Assembly: GCA_903828565.1 (NCBI GenBank)
Contig: CAIKMQ010000022.1
Location: 1 to 50,311 of the forward strand
Length of the DNA: 50,311 bases
Direction: 5' to 3'
Source: an uncultured Leptolinea sp.
GTDB lineage: Bacteria; Chloroflexota; Anaerolineae; Anaerolineales; Anaerolineaceae
Both the position numbers and the translations under genes were made by a program. Positions 18,644 through 27,061 of the stretch are shown here, piece after piece (position 1 is the stretch's first letter; each line of letters begins with the position of its first letter). The notes under the pieces are model-generated. The model was not told the DNA's origin, made no database searches, and worked only from the letters and a program-made list of their open reading frames with translations.

Positions 18644-19576
18644 TCAGGGGGCGGGCGGTGTGGAGACTGGAGACCAGGGGAGTAGTTTCGCGAAAGCAAT
18701 ATCGTCGTACTCGTTGCGCACTTCCAGCCGGGAGAGATAAAAGATCGAGTGGATCCCATGCGTATAGGTAATACCCAGGCCGACGGCATCACTATAGCCA
18801 TATGCCGAAACGTGGTTTCCCACCGTATTGTCAATCTGCCCGAAGGGGTAAGCAAAAGAGTTGATCGGCAGGCCGAGTGCGTCAGTGAGCACCTGTTTAG
18901 AATAACTGGCTTCAAGGTTGAGCGCTTCATGATTTTGGGTGAGATCGATATGGGAATAGGAATGGCTACCGATCTCCCAGCCGGCGGCGGACATTTCTTT
19001 CAATTGGTCGGTTGTGACAAAATCAGCTGCCGAGAGGCGGTTAGCCACGATGTAGAATGTCCCTACAAAACCTAGTTTCTGCATGATGGGAAACGCGTTC
19101 GCATACACATCGCTGTCGCCATCATCAAAGGTGATGATTACAGGTTTCTCCGGTAATGGATCATTATAGCGGATGGCATTCGCAAGCGCATCCACGGTGA
19201 TGGAGGTGTATCCCCACTGTTTCAGATAGTTCAATTGGCGTTCGAACACTGCCGGAGAAATATCGTACCGGTTGGGTTTCTCTGCATCCCGAATGTGATG
19301 ATACAACAGGATCGGCGCATTGATCGGGTTCCCCTTACCGCGCCTGCTCCAGGTAGCGGTTGCGGTAGGTGTGGATGTAGGAGAAGGCGATGGGGTAACG
19401 GTTGGGGTGGGTGTGACTGTTGGAGTCAGTGCCAACATGGCCTGTGTCCGGAGCACACCCAGCTGTGCCTGGACAGCATCTGCGACGGCAGTCTGTTCCA
19501 GGTTTGCTGCACGAGCATTCGAACAGCCGGAGAACAGGATCGAGCACAGTGAGAGAAACAGGATCACGCGCTTCAT
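18644..19576 (-). CDS. Lipoprotein polysaccharide deacetylase (carbohydrate esterase family 4)
   Basis: Predicted surface lipoprotein that removes N- or O-acetyl groups from a glycan. The N-terminus carries a signal with lipobox FSGC (about residue 18). Residues 50-77 are a Thr/Pro/Ser-rich linker. The NodB domain has the metal and catalytic motifs PVIITFDDGD (about 147) and IGSHSYSHIDLTQN (about 203), plus SFAYPFGQID. Its ATG overlaps the moeA stop by 4 bp, and the MoeA fusion gene starts six bases after its stop. That a cell-envelope enzyme sits translationally coupled between two cofactor genes is unusual. Confidence 0.9.
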   Translation of the reverse strand: MKRVILFLSLCSILFSGCSNARAANLEQTAVADAVQAQLGVLRTQAMLALTPTVTPTPTVTPSPSPTSTPTATATWSRRGKGNPINAPILLYHHIRDAEKPNRYDISPAVFERQLNYLKQWGYTSITVDALANAIRYNDPLPEKPVIITFDDGDSDVYANAFPIMQKLGFVGTFYIVANRLSAADFVTTDQLKEMSAAGWEIGSHSYSHIDLTQNHEALNLEASYSKQVLTDALGLPINSFAYPFGQIDNTVGNHVSAYGYSDAVGLGITYTHGIHSIFYLSRLEVRNEYDDIAFAKLLPWSPVSTPPAP

Positions 19577-20808
19577 AATATCTCGATGGATGCCATCTCG
19601 CCAGCTGTCAGCCCGGTGGCATCTGCTTCGATATGCAGCAATCCATTCGCCCGCACAAGGTTGAAGATGAGGTTGCTCTTGAAAAAGATAGGTTCTGCCA
19701 GATATCCCTGTTCGGAAGGCTGAAGGATCACAGGTACCCAGTCTTCCCGCCCGGCGAGTGATGAAACCGTTGCAGTCAGGCGGGCGGTAATGGCTGGCTG
19801 GTAAACCGGGTCTGTACAGCCAAGTAACTTGTGAATCGCGGGACGGGCGAATAATCCGGAAATGACCAGCGCGCTGACCGGATTGCCAGGCAACCCGATG
19901 ACTGGTTTCCCATCACAGACTGCCAGAATGGTTGGTTTTCCCGGTCGGACGTTGACACCGTGGACCAGCACCCCCGGCTTGCCGAGGCGGGCTACTACTT
20001 CGGATGTAAGGTCCCGGGTGGACGCTGAGGAGCCAGCCGTGATCAGGACCATATCATTTTCTGCGTGCGCCCTGGCAACAGCCTGGTAAAGCGCCTCAGG
20101 GTCATCCGGGATGATCGGATAATCCACTGGCACACCGCCGGCTTCCCGCACGATGGCAGACATGGTGGCGGTATTGATATCCCTGACCTGGCCGGCTTGT
20201 GGGCTCTCATACGGTGGAACAATTTCATCGCCTGAGGAAAGGATGCCGACCCGGGGAGCGCGATTCACTCGTACACAGGTTACCCCGAAAGACATTAAGC
20301 CGCCGATCTCAACCGGGCGTATGCGTCTGCCTGCCGGGATGACCAGATCACTGGTATGAACATCTTCACCAACCTGAATGATATTCTCATTGGCAGCTAC
20401 CGGGCGATAGATTTCCAAATTATCAGAGCCGGTCAGCTGGGTCTGTTCCAACATCACCACAGCATCCGCTCCTGGTGGCAGCATTCCGCCGGTATGGATC
20501 AGGATGGCTTCTCCGCTTAGTACTGATTGGACGGCTATCTTTCCCATCGGGGCTTCACCAGCCAGGCGTAATAAGGCCGGTAAACTTTCAGATGCGCCGT
20601 TGGTTTCTCCTGACCGGACCGCGTAGCCGTCCACAGTGCTGCGGGGGAACTGCGGCAGTGGATGAGGTGCAAAGAGATCTTCCGACAGGATACGCCCGAG
20701 CGAGTCAACCGTCTCACACATTTCAATTGCGGGATGCGGTGCAGGGATTTGACTTAAAAAATGATCGCGTGCAATAAATGGAGGTTGGAGTTTGAGATAC
20801 TGTGGCAT
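19573..20808 (-). CDS. moeA: Molybdopterin molybdotransferase MoeA
   Basis: Ligates molybdate (or tungstate) to the pterin cofactor. The 411 residues carry FPRSTVDGYAV, HTGGMLPPGADAVVM, GILSSGDEIVPP, LITAGSSASTRDLTSEV, VHGVNVRPGKPTIL and GLPGNPVSALV. The ATG at 20808 shares one base with the stop of the upstream UbiA-like gene (TAATG), which fixes the start; the frame runs almost 300 bp farther upstream inside that gene. With the downstream MoeA fusion, the organism has two paralogues, as in genomes that handle both Mo and W or that separate two cofactor forms (inference). Confidence 0.95.
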   Translation of the reverse strand: MPQYLKLQPPFIARDHFLSQIPAPHPAIEMCETVDSLGRILSEDLFAPHPLPQFPRSTVDGYAVRSGETNGASESLPALLRLAGEAPMGKIAVQSVLSGEAILIHTGGMLPPGADAVVMLEQTQLTGSDNLEIYRPVAANENIIQVGEDVHTSDLVIPAGRRIRPVEIGGLMSFGVTCVRVNRAPRVGILSSGDEIVPPYESPQAGQVRDINTATMSAIVREAGGVPVDYPIIPDDPEALYQAVARAHAENDMVLITAGSSASTRDLTSEVVARLGKPGVLVHGVNVRPGKPTILAVCDGKPVIGLPGNPVSALVISGLFARPAIHKLLGCTDPVYQPAITARLTATVSSLAGREDWVPVILQPSEQGYLAEPIFFKSNLIFNLVRANGLLHIEADATGLTAGEMASIEIL

Positions 20809-21707
20809 TATTTGACCCAGAACATAAAAGTAATTAGATAGAGTGACAATCCAGGAATTGCCAGGCTGATCGCCCTCATGATTTGCCATTGTGGTTTCCT
20901 GCCAGCTGCCATCCCTGCCAGCAGATAGACTTGCCATATAGCCAATGGAATGGTGACGGCAACCGGAAGCAGGATGCCCCACGGTAAACCTTGAATACCG
21001 GCGATGAGCAGAGTGACTGTTGCCAGTATGAGTAGGATGTGATGCAAGTGCCAGGAACGCTGCCAGCCCAGGCGGATCAGCAGGTTCGTGCGGCAATCCT
21101 GGCAATCCGCTGCGTAAGTTGAGAACTGGTGAATCATCTGGGTTGTGACAAGCATCATCGCGAGGGACAGGCTGATGAAAAGCAAATAGCGATGGATCTC
21201 CGCAGAAGCCAGACTGTAAGCGAACGCTGGAATGAATAGGCTCAGCAGAAAAGCAAGGATCACCTCTCCGGCACCTGAGTCCATGATCCGCAAGGATGGA
21301 ATGGCAATCAGTAACACCCCAAAAACGCCGGTGATGAGCAGTACGATCGTCAGGGGTGTGATTACTGCCATTCGGTTGGCAATGATCACAAGGGTTGTAG
21401 CCAGGGTGGCGAATGCCAGAGCTGTGATCAGCAAGCCGTTCTGAAGAGCCTTACGGGTAAGCTGTGCTGCCCGGTCAACTGGCAGCGGGTAGGCAGTGGA
21501 TGCGGTAAAGCTGGCGAAATATTCGCGCAGGTAGATGGCGGTAAGCATCAGAGCAAGGGATATGGATTGGCCGGCCGCATATACTGGCAGTGGAAGTGGG
21601 GTACCGAAATAATGGGCAATGCCCGCTCCAAGTGAAAAGGCCATCAGGTTCAGGAGCAATAACTGGAGAGAAGTACTTCGAGTTAGAACTTTCAAAAGGT
21701 CATTCAT
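20808..21707 (-). CDS. UbiA-like membrane prenyltransferase, possibly degenerate
   Basis: An integral membrane protein with about eight helices in 299 residues. The region TYAADCQDCRTNLLIRLGW (about residues 197-215) matches the second Asp motif of UbiA/MenA prenyltransferases (DxxxD followed by a T-x-LG signature). The first motif (NDxxDxxxD) is not recognisable: the corresponding loop reads YLREYFASFTASTAYPLP. It may therefore bind a different substrate or no prenyl diphosphate. It heads the operon with moeA, overlapping it by one base. A minus-strand TATAAT at 21724-21719 lies only 12 bp before the ATG, so the mRNA would be nearly leaderless. Confidence 0.55.
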   Translation of the reverse strand: MNDLLKVLTRSTSLQLLLLNLMAFSLGAGIAHYFGTPLPLPVYAAGQSISLALMLTAIYLREYFASFTASTAYPLPVDRAAQLTRKALQNGLLITALAFATLATTLVIIANRMAVITPLTIVLLITGVFGVLLIAIPSLRIMDSGAGEVILAFLLSLFIPAFAYSLASAEIHRYLLFISLSLAMMLVTTQMIHQFSTYAADCQDCRTNLLIRLGWQRSWHLHHILLILATVTLLIAGIQGLPWGILLPVAVTIPLAIWQVYLLAGMAAGRKPQWQIMRAISLAIPGLSLYLITFMFWVK

Positions 21708-22074
21708 AGTGGGTCAATATTATAATTTGACTGAGGTGAGATTCATTTTACAGTTCTCTATTATCCCATAATTCCAGCCGGTGCTGTCAGGAGGATGCAT
21801 ATACTTGATAGCACCGAACAAGCCCAAAAAAAGCGATTTTTGCTTTGGCAACGGAAATTCGGAAAAAAGGGAAGAAAGTGTTATAATCGCCATCTATACT
21901 GAGTATTTAGAAAATGTATGATATGAAAACAGTACTTGGCTTTTTCCACATTCGTTTCATTTCCAAGGCGGGCTCCCGTTTTGCCTGCCAGTATACCCCT
22001 CGTCCTTAATCTAATTGAATACCCGGGCAGTTCAGGTCTTCTTGACCTTTATTCATATTTAACAGGAATTCATA
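21708..22074. other. Intergenic and leader region upstream of the amino acid transporter
   Basis: No gene seen. It holds a minus TATAAT (21724-21719) for the UbiA-like gene and a 7-bp inverted repeat CGGTGCT/AGCACCG (21779-21785 and 21810-21816). There is a plus extended -10 TGTTATAAT (TATAAT at 21882-21887), and a small AGGTC/GACCT hairpin followed by TTTATT near 22031-22055. The roughly 180-base leader between that -10 and the permease ATG could be regulatory, but it matches no riboswitch I know. Confidence 0.45.
21882..21887 (+). promoter_or_regulatory. Extended -10 box of the amino acid ABC operon
   Basis: TATAAT preceded by TGT. No clear -35 was seen. It lies 188 bases before the permease start. 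Confidence 0.4.
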
Positions 22075-22899
22075 ATGACAGACGAAAATAATCCACATCT
22101 ATTACCCGGAAAAGCTGCTGTAACAAGTGCGCAGCCAAAAAGGGGCTTCGACCGCTGGTGGTTTCTGGTGGCGATCGTTGCCTTACTGATCATCTATCTA
22201 ATAACAGCCAAGCCAGATCCTTTCCGCCGCATGCTGGTATTCATCGCGGATGGCGTCCGCATTACCTTGCTGGTAACCGTCTCCTCTTTCTTATTTGTCA
22301 TGGTGCTTGGTTTGATCGCCGGCCTGGGTAGATTATCCAAGAACCCGGTGATATCCACCATCGCCTCCGTGTATGTGGAAGTGGTACGCGGTATCCCTCT
22401 ACTGGTTCAAATCTTTGCCTGGTATTTCGCCTTTCCTTCCATCATCCAATCGATTGGTGTGAAATTTCACATACCAGCCTTTGAGAATTATCTCGCAAAC
22501 CCGGTTGGTATGGCGATTCTTGGTATCACCTTTTGCTATGGAGCCTACATGAGTGAGATTTACCGCGCCGGTATCCAGTCCATCGCGCGCGGTCAGATGG
22601 AAGCTGCCCGCAGCCTGGGGATGACCCACTTTCAGGCTATGCGGTATATCATTATTCCTCAGGCGGTACGTGTGATCTTACCTCCCGTCGGCAACGAGTT
22701 TGTTTCCATGCTGAAAGACTCCTCGCTAGTCAGCGCAGTTGCAGTGGCAGACCTTACACGCCGCGGTCGGGAATTTATTTCGCAAAACTTCATCCCGATC
22801 GAAGGTTGGACGCTGGTTGCACTGGTATACCTGATGATGACCCTCTTTGCTTCCCGGATCGTCACCTGGGTGGAACGTAAAACCCGCATTGTGAGGTAA
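22075..22899 (+). CDS. Polar amino acid ABC transporter permease (HisM/GlnP type)
   Basis: Membrane subunit of a polar-amino-acid uptake system. A cytoplasmic tail of 25 residues precedes about five helices. The His/Glu/Gln/Arg/opine-type signature is present (VYVEVVRGIPLLVQIFAWYF), as is the ATPase-contacting EAA loop GQMEAARSLGMTHFQAMRYIIIPQ with NEFVSMLKDSSLVS behind it. The length of 274 is normal. CAGGA precedes the ATG. The ATPase gene follows after three bases; no solute-binding protein gene is in the window, so it is encoded elsewhere and the substrate cannot be named. Confidence 0.93.
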   Translation: MTDENNPHLLPGKAAVTSAQPKRGFDRWWFLVAIVALLIIYLITAKPDPFRRMLVFIADGVRITLLVTVSSFLFVMVLGLIAGLGRLSKNPVISTIASVYVEVVRGIPLLVQIFAWYFAFPSIIQSIGVKFHIPAFENYLANPVGMAILGITFCYGAYMSEIYRAGIQSIARGQMEAARSLGMTHFQAMRYIIIPQAVRVILPPVGNEFVSMLKDSSLVSAVAVADLTRRGREFISQNFIPIEGWTLVALVYLMMTLFASRIVTWVERKTRIVR

Positions 22900-22902
22900 A
22901 CC

Positions 22903-23631
22903 ATGGAACCCATTATCAAAATACGGAGTATTAAGAAATTCTTCGGCTCTACTGAAGCACTACGGGGCGTCTCACTGGATGTGCAAAAGGGTGAAGTTAT
23001 AGTGATTATCGGCCCCTCCGGGTCAGGGAAATCAACTTTCCTGCGCTGCATCAATCGGTTGGAGGAGTACGATGAAGGATCCATCATTGTGGATGGCATC
23101 CCGTTGGATTCCACCCAGCATATCAACCAGGTGCGCACAGAAGTCGGTATGGTATTTCAGCAGTTCAACCTTTTTCCGCATCTAACTGTTCTGCAAAACA
23201 TTACGCTGGCACAGAAAGTTGTTCGCGGCAGAGATGTGGCGGAGAGCGACCGGGTGGCGAAGGAGCTGCTGGTTAAAGTAGGCATCCCCGAAAAAGCAGA
23301 TGCTTATCCCGGACAGCTTTCAGGTGGGCAGCAGCAGCGTGTGGCTATCGCCCGCGCCCTGGCTATGAATCCAAAGATCATGCTTTTTGATGAACCCACC
23401 AGTGCGTTGGATCCTGAAATGATCCAGGAGGTCCTGGATGTCATGATGACCCTTGCCAAGGAGGGCATGACCATGGTGGTGGTATCCCATGAGATGGGTT
23501 TTGCGCGGGCAGCCGCCAACCGGGCTATTTTGATGGATAATGGCTTGATCGTGGAAGAAGCAGCGCCTGATGTATTGTTCAGCAACCCGAAGGAAGAACG
23601 CACAAAGGCTTTCCTAAGCAAAGTGCTTTAA
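22903..23631 (+). CDS. Polar amino acid ABC transporter ATP-binding protein (GlnQ/HisP type)
   Basis: Energises the permease encoded immediately upstream. It has Walker [10 protein letters not shown] (about residue 37), Q-loop [16 protein letters not shown], signature [15 protein letters not shown], Walker [16 protein letters not shown] and the H-loop VVSHEM. The motif [11 protein letters not shown] and the 242-residue length are diagnostic of the amino acid (PAAT) class. Followed by a strong terminator. Confidence 0.95.
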   Translation: MEPIIKIRSIKKFFGSTEALRGVSLDVQKGEVIVIIGPSGSGKSTFLRCINRLEEYDEGSIIVDGIPLDSTQHINQVRTEVGMVFQQFNLFPHLTVLQNITLAQKVVRGRDVAESDRVAKELLVKVGIPEKADAYPGQLSGGQQQRVAIARALAMNPKIMLFDEPTSALDPEMIQEVLDVMMTLAKEGMTMVVVSHEMGFARAAANRAILMDNGLIVEEAAPDVLFSNPKEERTKAFLSKVL

Positions 23632-23652
23632 TATGCAGCTCTGAAGAAAAAG

Positions 23653-23692
23653 AAAGATCCCGTTTTCCTGAAAGGATAACGGGATCTTTACG
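23653..23692. terminator. Bidirectional terminator
   Basis: A 12-bp stem AAAGATCCCGTT (23653-23664) pairs with AACGGGATCTTT (23678-23689), between the convergent ABC operon and the oxoamine synthase operon. Confidence 0.9.
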
Positions 23693-23704
23693 TTTAAGTT
23701 AATA

Positions 23705-24886
23705 TTACTGGATGACGCCCAGTTTTTTCCCTACCTTACCGAAAACCTCAAGCACATGGTCCAGTTGAGCGTTGGTGTGAGATGCCATGTAACTGGTACG
23801 CAATAACTGATGCCCGGGGGCAACAGCAGGTGAGATCACAGGGTTCACGAAGACACCTTCATCAAACAGTGTCTTCCACATCAGGAAGGTCAGATCATTA
23901 TCGCCGATAATGATGGGAACCACCGGGGTAACTGAATTGCCAATATCAAAACCCATTGAGCGGAATCCCTGGCGCATTTTTTCGGCATTGGCAAGAACAC
24001 GAGCGGGAAGCTCAGGTTCATCGCGCATGACGTGCAGGGAAGCCAACGCAGCAGCGGTGTTCGCAGGCGGGATGCTGGCGCTGAATATAACTGAGCGCGC
24101 ATGGTGCTTGATATAAGAGACCACATCGTTGTCGCCGGCGATAAATCCACCCAGGGAGGCGAATGATTTACTGAAGGTGGACATGATCAGATCCACATCT
24201 TTGGTGACACCAAAATGAGCCACAGTACCATGACCGCCGCCCATCACGCCCATGCCATGCGCGTCATCCACCATGAGACGGGCTCCATATTTCTTGGTTA
24301 CTTTGATCATGTCAGGCAAAGGAGCCAGGTCGCCTTCCATGCTGAAGAGGCCATCCACAACTACCAGAGCAGCGGCACTTTCAGGGATGGATTGCAGGGT
24401 GCGTTCCAGATGATCCATGTCATTATGGATATAGCGCTCAATCTTGCCGTAACCCAAGCGCGCGCCATCCACGATACTGGCGTGGTCATCTTTATCCAGA
24501 ACGACCACATCACCGCGACCGACTATGGCAGAAACGGTACCCAGATTCACCTGCATACCTGTAGAGAAGATCAATGTTGCTTCTTTGCCGACCCACTCAG
24601 CCAGTTCACCTTCGAGCTGTTCATGAAGCTCAAGCGTACCGTTTAAGAAACGGCTGCCTGTGCAGGAGGTGCCATAGCGTTTGATTGCATCGATCGCTGC
24701 TTCTTTTACCTTGGGATGTGTTGTGAGCCCCAGGTAATTATTGGAACCGCACATGATCAGGCGATGGCCTTTAAAAACGGCTTCGGTACCTTCATTCTCG
24801 GTCAATGGTATAAAATACGGGTATATCCCGGCTGCTTTCGCTTGTTTTACATCCTGGTATTCATAACACTTCTTTAATATATCCAT
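23705..24886 (-). CDS. Alpha-oxoamine synthase, probable serine palmitoyltransferase
   Basis: PLP enzyme that condenses an amino acid with an acyl-CoA. The family has AONS (BioF), KBL, ALAS and serine palmitoyltransferase. The PLP lysine is in STFSKSFASLGGF (about residue 240), with VDDAHGMGVMG and MCGSNNYLGLTTHP. The segment DEGVFVNPVISPAVAPGHQLLRTSYMASHT resembles serine palmitoyltransferase-like members, and the adjacent upstream gene resembles 3-ketosphinganine reductase, so the first step of sphingoid-base synthesis is the best guess. No bio genes or threonine dehydrogenase are near, which argues weakly against BioF or KBL. The 393-residue length suits all branches. It starts 36 bp after the reductase. 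Confidence 0.8.
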   Translation of the reverse strand: MDILKKCYEYQDVKQAKAAGIYPYFIPLTENEGTEAVFKGHRLIMCGSNNYLGLTTHPKVKEAAIDAIKRYGTSCTGSRFLNGTLELHEQLEGELAEWVGKEATLIFSTGMQVNLGTVSAIVGRGDVVVLDKDDHASIVDGARLGYGKIERYIHNDMDHLERTLQSIPESAAALVVVDGLFSMEGDLAPLPDMIKVTKKYGARLMVDDAHGMGVMGGGHGTVAHFGVTKDVDLIMSTFSKSFASLGGFIAGDNDVVSYIKHHARSVIFSASIPPANTAAALASLHVMRDEPELPARVLANAEKMRQGFRSMGFDIGNSVTPVVPIIIGDNDLTFLMWKTLFDEGVFVNPVISPAVAPGHQLLRTSYMASHTNAQLDHVLEVFGKVGKKLGVIQ

Positions 24887-24922
24887 GGTTCGCTCCTAAT
24901 AATGAAATAAAAGTAATAATGA

Positions 24923-25762
24923 TTATTTTCTTCGTTTGGATATGCGTTTCATTGCACTGCGGATCTCACCATCCATCACTGTGAATGTGAGGTCTCCCAG
25001 TAGCGAAGTCAGCTGGTAATAGAACCAACTGTTGAAGCCTGGCAGGATCGTATATTTATTTCCTTGAATGCCTTTCAGGATCTCGATAGCGACCGCATCA
25101 GCAGTCATAACACCGGCATTGTCAGCTAGTTCCTGCGTGATGGCTGGTTTCAGATCTTTTTCGAAATCCAGCTGGGGAGTTTGTGTGTCGGGTGGATAGA
25201 CAATGGAAACCTGAATTCCCAAAGGTTTCAATTCGGCGCGCAGAACCTCGGAGAATCCCCGAACGGCATACTTGGAAGCGCCGTAACCTGAATAGCCAAA
25301 TGTGCCGATAAACCCGGCCATGGATGAGATATTGACGATATGCCCGCTGCCGCGTTGGATCATGCCATTAACAAAGGCCCGGGTCACAAATGCTGTTCCC
25401 ATGTAATTGATATTCATGAGATCGCGCAAGATTTCAGGGGAAAGGTTCTGAAATTCACCGGGGTATGAAATGCCGGCAGAGTTGATCAAAATATCCGGTG
25501 TTCCATGCGCCTTTTCGTATGTGGAGAGTGTTTTCATCACAGCCTGCAACTCTGCCACGTCACCGCGGACAGATAGGATGCGTTGTTGGTCATTGTTGCG
25601 TAGAAGGGAGATCTCTTTGATGGCGGCTACCAGTTGATCTTCACGCCTGGCCATAATGGTGACATGAGCTCCGCGGGCAGAGAACATACGTGCCAGAGAA
25701 AGACCAATCCCGCTTGAGCCGCCAGTGATAAACACGTGCTTACCTGTAAATTTAGTATCCAT
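24923..25762 (-). CDS. Short-chain dehydrogenase resembling 3-ketodihydrosphingosine reductase
   Basis: NAD(P)-dependent Rossmann oxidoreductase of 279 residues. The cofactor motif is ITGGSSGIGL (about residues 11-20) with an ARRED basic patch favouring NADPH. The catalytic set is N in LINSAGIS, S in NISSMAG, and YGASK. The YPPDTQTP motif after the active site, and a C-terminal hydrophobic stretch with basic end (KRISKRRK), match eukaryotic KDSR/FVT1. It would reduce 3-ketosphinganine made by the next gene. Start 25762 is set by AGGTGA upstream; the frame is open for 21 more codons without support. Other classical SDR substrates cannot be excluded. Confidence 0.75.
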   Translation of the reverse strand: MDTKFTGKHVFITGGSSGIGLSLARMFSARGAHVTIMARREDQLVAAIKEISLLRNNDQQRILSVRGDVAELQAVMKTLSTYEKAHGTPDILINSAGISYPGEFQNLSPEILRDLMNINYMGTAFVTRAFVNGMIQRGSGHIVNISSMAGFIGTFGYSGYGASKYAVRGFSEVLRAELKPLGIQVSIVYPPDTQTPQLDFEKDLKPAITQELADNAGVMTADAVAIEILKGIQGNKYTILPGFNSWFYYQLTSLLGDLTFTVMDGEIRSAMKRISKRRK

Positions 25763-25835
25763 CAGTTCACCTGGTATAAATTGAGTAGACAGCGAATGGT
25801 TTATTATAGTCGAATTGGGGAACAAAAATAGTAAT

Positions 25836-25869
25836 AAAAAAGAGGGAACCTCTTATGGGAGATTCCCTC
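25836..25869 (-). terminator. Terminator of the cytochrome b/c operon
   Basis: On the minus strand an 11-bp stem (25869-25859 with 25852-25842, one G-U pair) is followed by six T residues, just after the cytochrome gene stop. Confidence 0.85.
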
Positions 25870-25881
25870 CTGGTTGACCTA

Positions 25882-27060
25882 TTATTTCTCAGGGGCTCCG
25901 GCCGTAATCCAGGCAATCAATGCATCCAGTTCTTCTGGCGCAAGCTGACCGGGGTGGCCGCCTCTTTGCATCAACTGTACGATGAGGCTATTCGCGGAAT
26001 CTCCAGCTGTGAAAACCGGGCCATTACCCCCGCCTTTGAGAACATCTGAGTATGAAGCAAAGCTGACACCGCCAGAGGCTCCATGACACATGGCGCATTT
26101 CGTTGAAAGCATCGCGCCAATTCCGGTATCCCAGGTGGCATTGTCAACGGCAGGTGCGACCACAGCGACAGGTTCGGCGGGTTTCTCTGTGGGTGTCGCG
26201 GCAGTCGTAACAGTCGGTTGGGCAGTAGCCAGGATCTGAACCTCTTCCGCTACAGGCATTGAGCTTATGGCTGTATTTTCCACTGTGACGAAGAGGTACA
26301 CTACTGCCAATCCGACGATCGAGAGGATAGCTGCCAGCGGAAAATAGATCATTCGGCGTTTCTTCAGAGTCTTCTCTGAGGGGGTGGGCTTTTCCACACC
26401 GGACTCAAGTTTTTCCAATTCCAGTGCGTGTTCCTCTTCCATCTCGTGCCGGGATAATTTTCCGGTGAAGATACTTTTATTAAAATGTTTCAGGTGAACG
26501 TGGTACATGTGCCAGATAAGGATGGCCAGAACCGCAAGAATCGCTTCCGCTCCGTGCGCGGCTTTCGCAGCAGGAATAAATACACCGGGTAGAATATCGG
26601 TCGTCTTGATCGGATTCCAGAGCATGAAGCCTGTAATGATCATGACGAGATTTCCCCACATCATAGCCCAATACTCGACCTTTTCGTCAAAGGTGAAACG
26701 TCCAAGTTTTGGGCGGGCTTTGGCTTTACCAATGTTGTAACCGATAGCCTGGAAACCGTCTTTTACGTCTTTTATCCCTGGCAGCATGGTCATTTCAACC
26801 CGGTGGACATAGAGTTTGTAACCCATCACCACAAAGTGGTAGATGATCTCCAGCAGGAAGATGGTCGCAGCCACGCGGTGAATAACGCGGACGGCGCTGA
26901 CTCCGCCAAGCAGTTCGATGATCCAGAGGGAGATATCCACATGGATGAATTTTTGGATCAAACCGGTGATCCCCAGAGTGCTAAATGACACGAGGAGCAG
27001 GATGTGCTCAATGCGTTGAGCCAGGGGGAAGCGCACGAAGGTTTTTTGATTGTCGCTCAT
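25882..27060 (-). CDS. Cytochrome b561/FDH-gamma-like membrane protein fused to cytochrome c
   Basis: Probable quinone-linked electron carrier. Residues 1-210 are a di-heme cytochrome b of the formate-dehydrogenase/thiosulfate-reductase gamma type, with four helices and candidate heme histidines in QRIEHILLL, RVIHRVAATIFLLEIIYHFV and LIWHMYHVHLKHF. A basic and acidic cytoplasmic loop, a fifth helix (about 253-273) and a Thr/Pro/Ala linker follow. The C-terminal cytochrome c domain has one heme site CAMCH (about residue 329) and a closing helix LAPEELDALIAWI. Start 27060 follows GGAGCTTAAT; the stop of the nine-heme cytochrome is two bases upstream, so the two are coupled. It likely hands electrons between the quinone pool and the multiheme proteins. 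Confidence 0.85.
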   Translation of the reverse strand: MSDNQKTFVRFPLAQRIEHILLLVSFSTLGITGLIQKFIHVDISLWIIELLGGVSAVRVIHRVAATIFLLEIIYHFVVMGYKLYVHRVEMTMLPGIKDVKDGFQAIGYNIGKAKARPKLGRFTFDEKVEYWAMMWGNLVMIITGFMLWNPIKTTDILPGVFIPAAKAAHGAEAILAVLAILIWHMYHVHLKHFNKSIFTGKLSRHEMEEEHALELEKLESGVEKPTPSEKTLKKRRMIYFPLAAILSIVGLAVVYLFVTVENTAISSMPVAEEVQILATAQPTVTTAATPTEKPAEPVAVVAPAVDNATWDTGIGAMLSTKCAMCHGASGGVSFASYSDVLKGGGNGPVFTAGDSANSLIVQLMQRGGHPGQLAPEELDALIAWITAGAPEK

Positions 27061-27061
27061 A

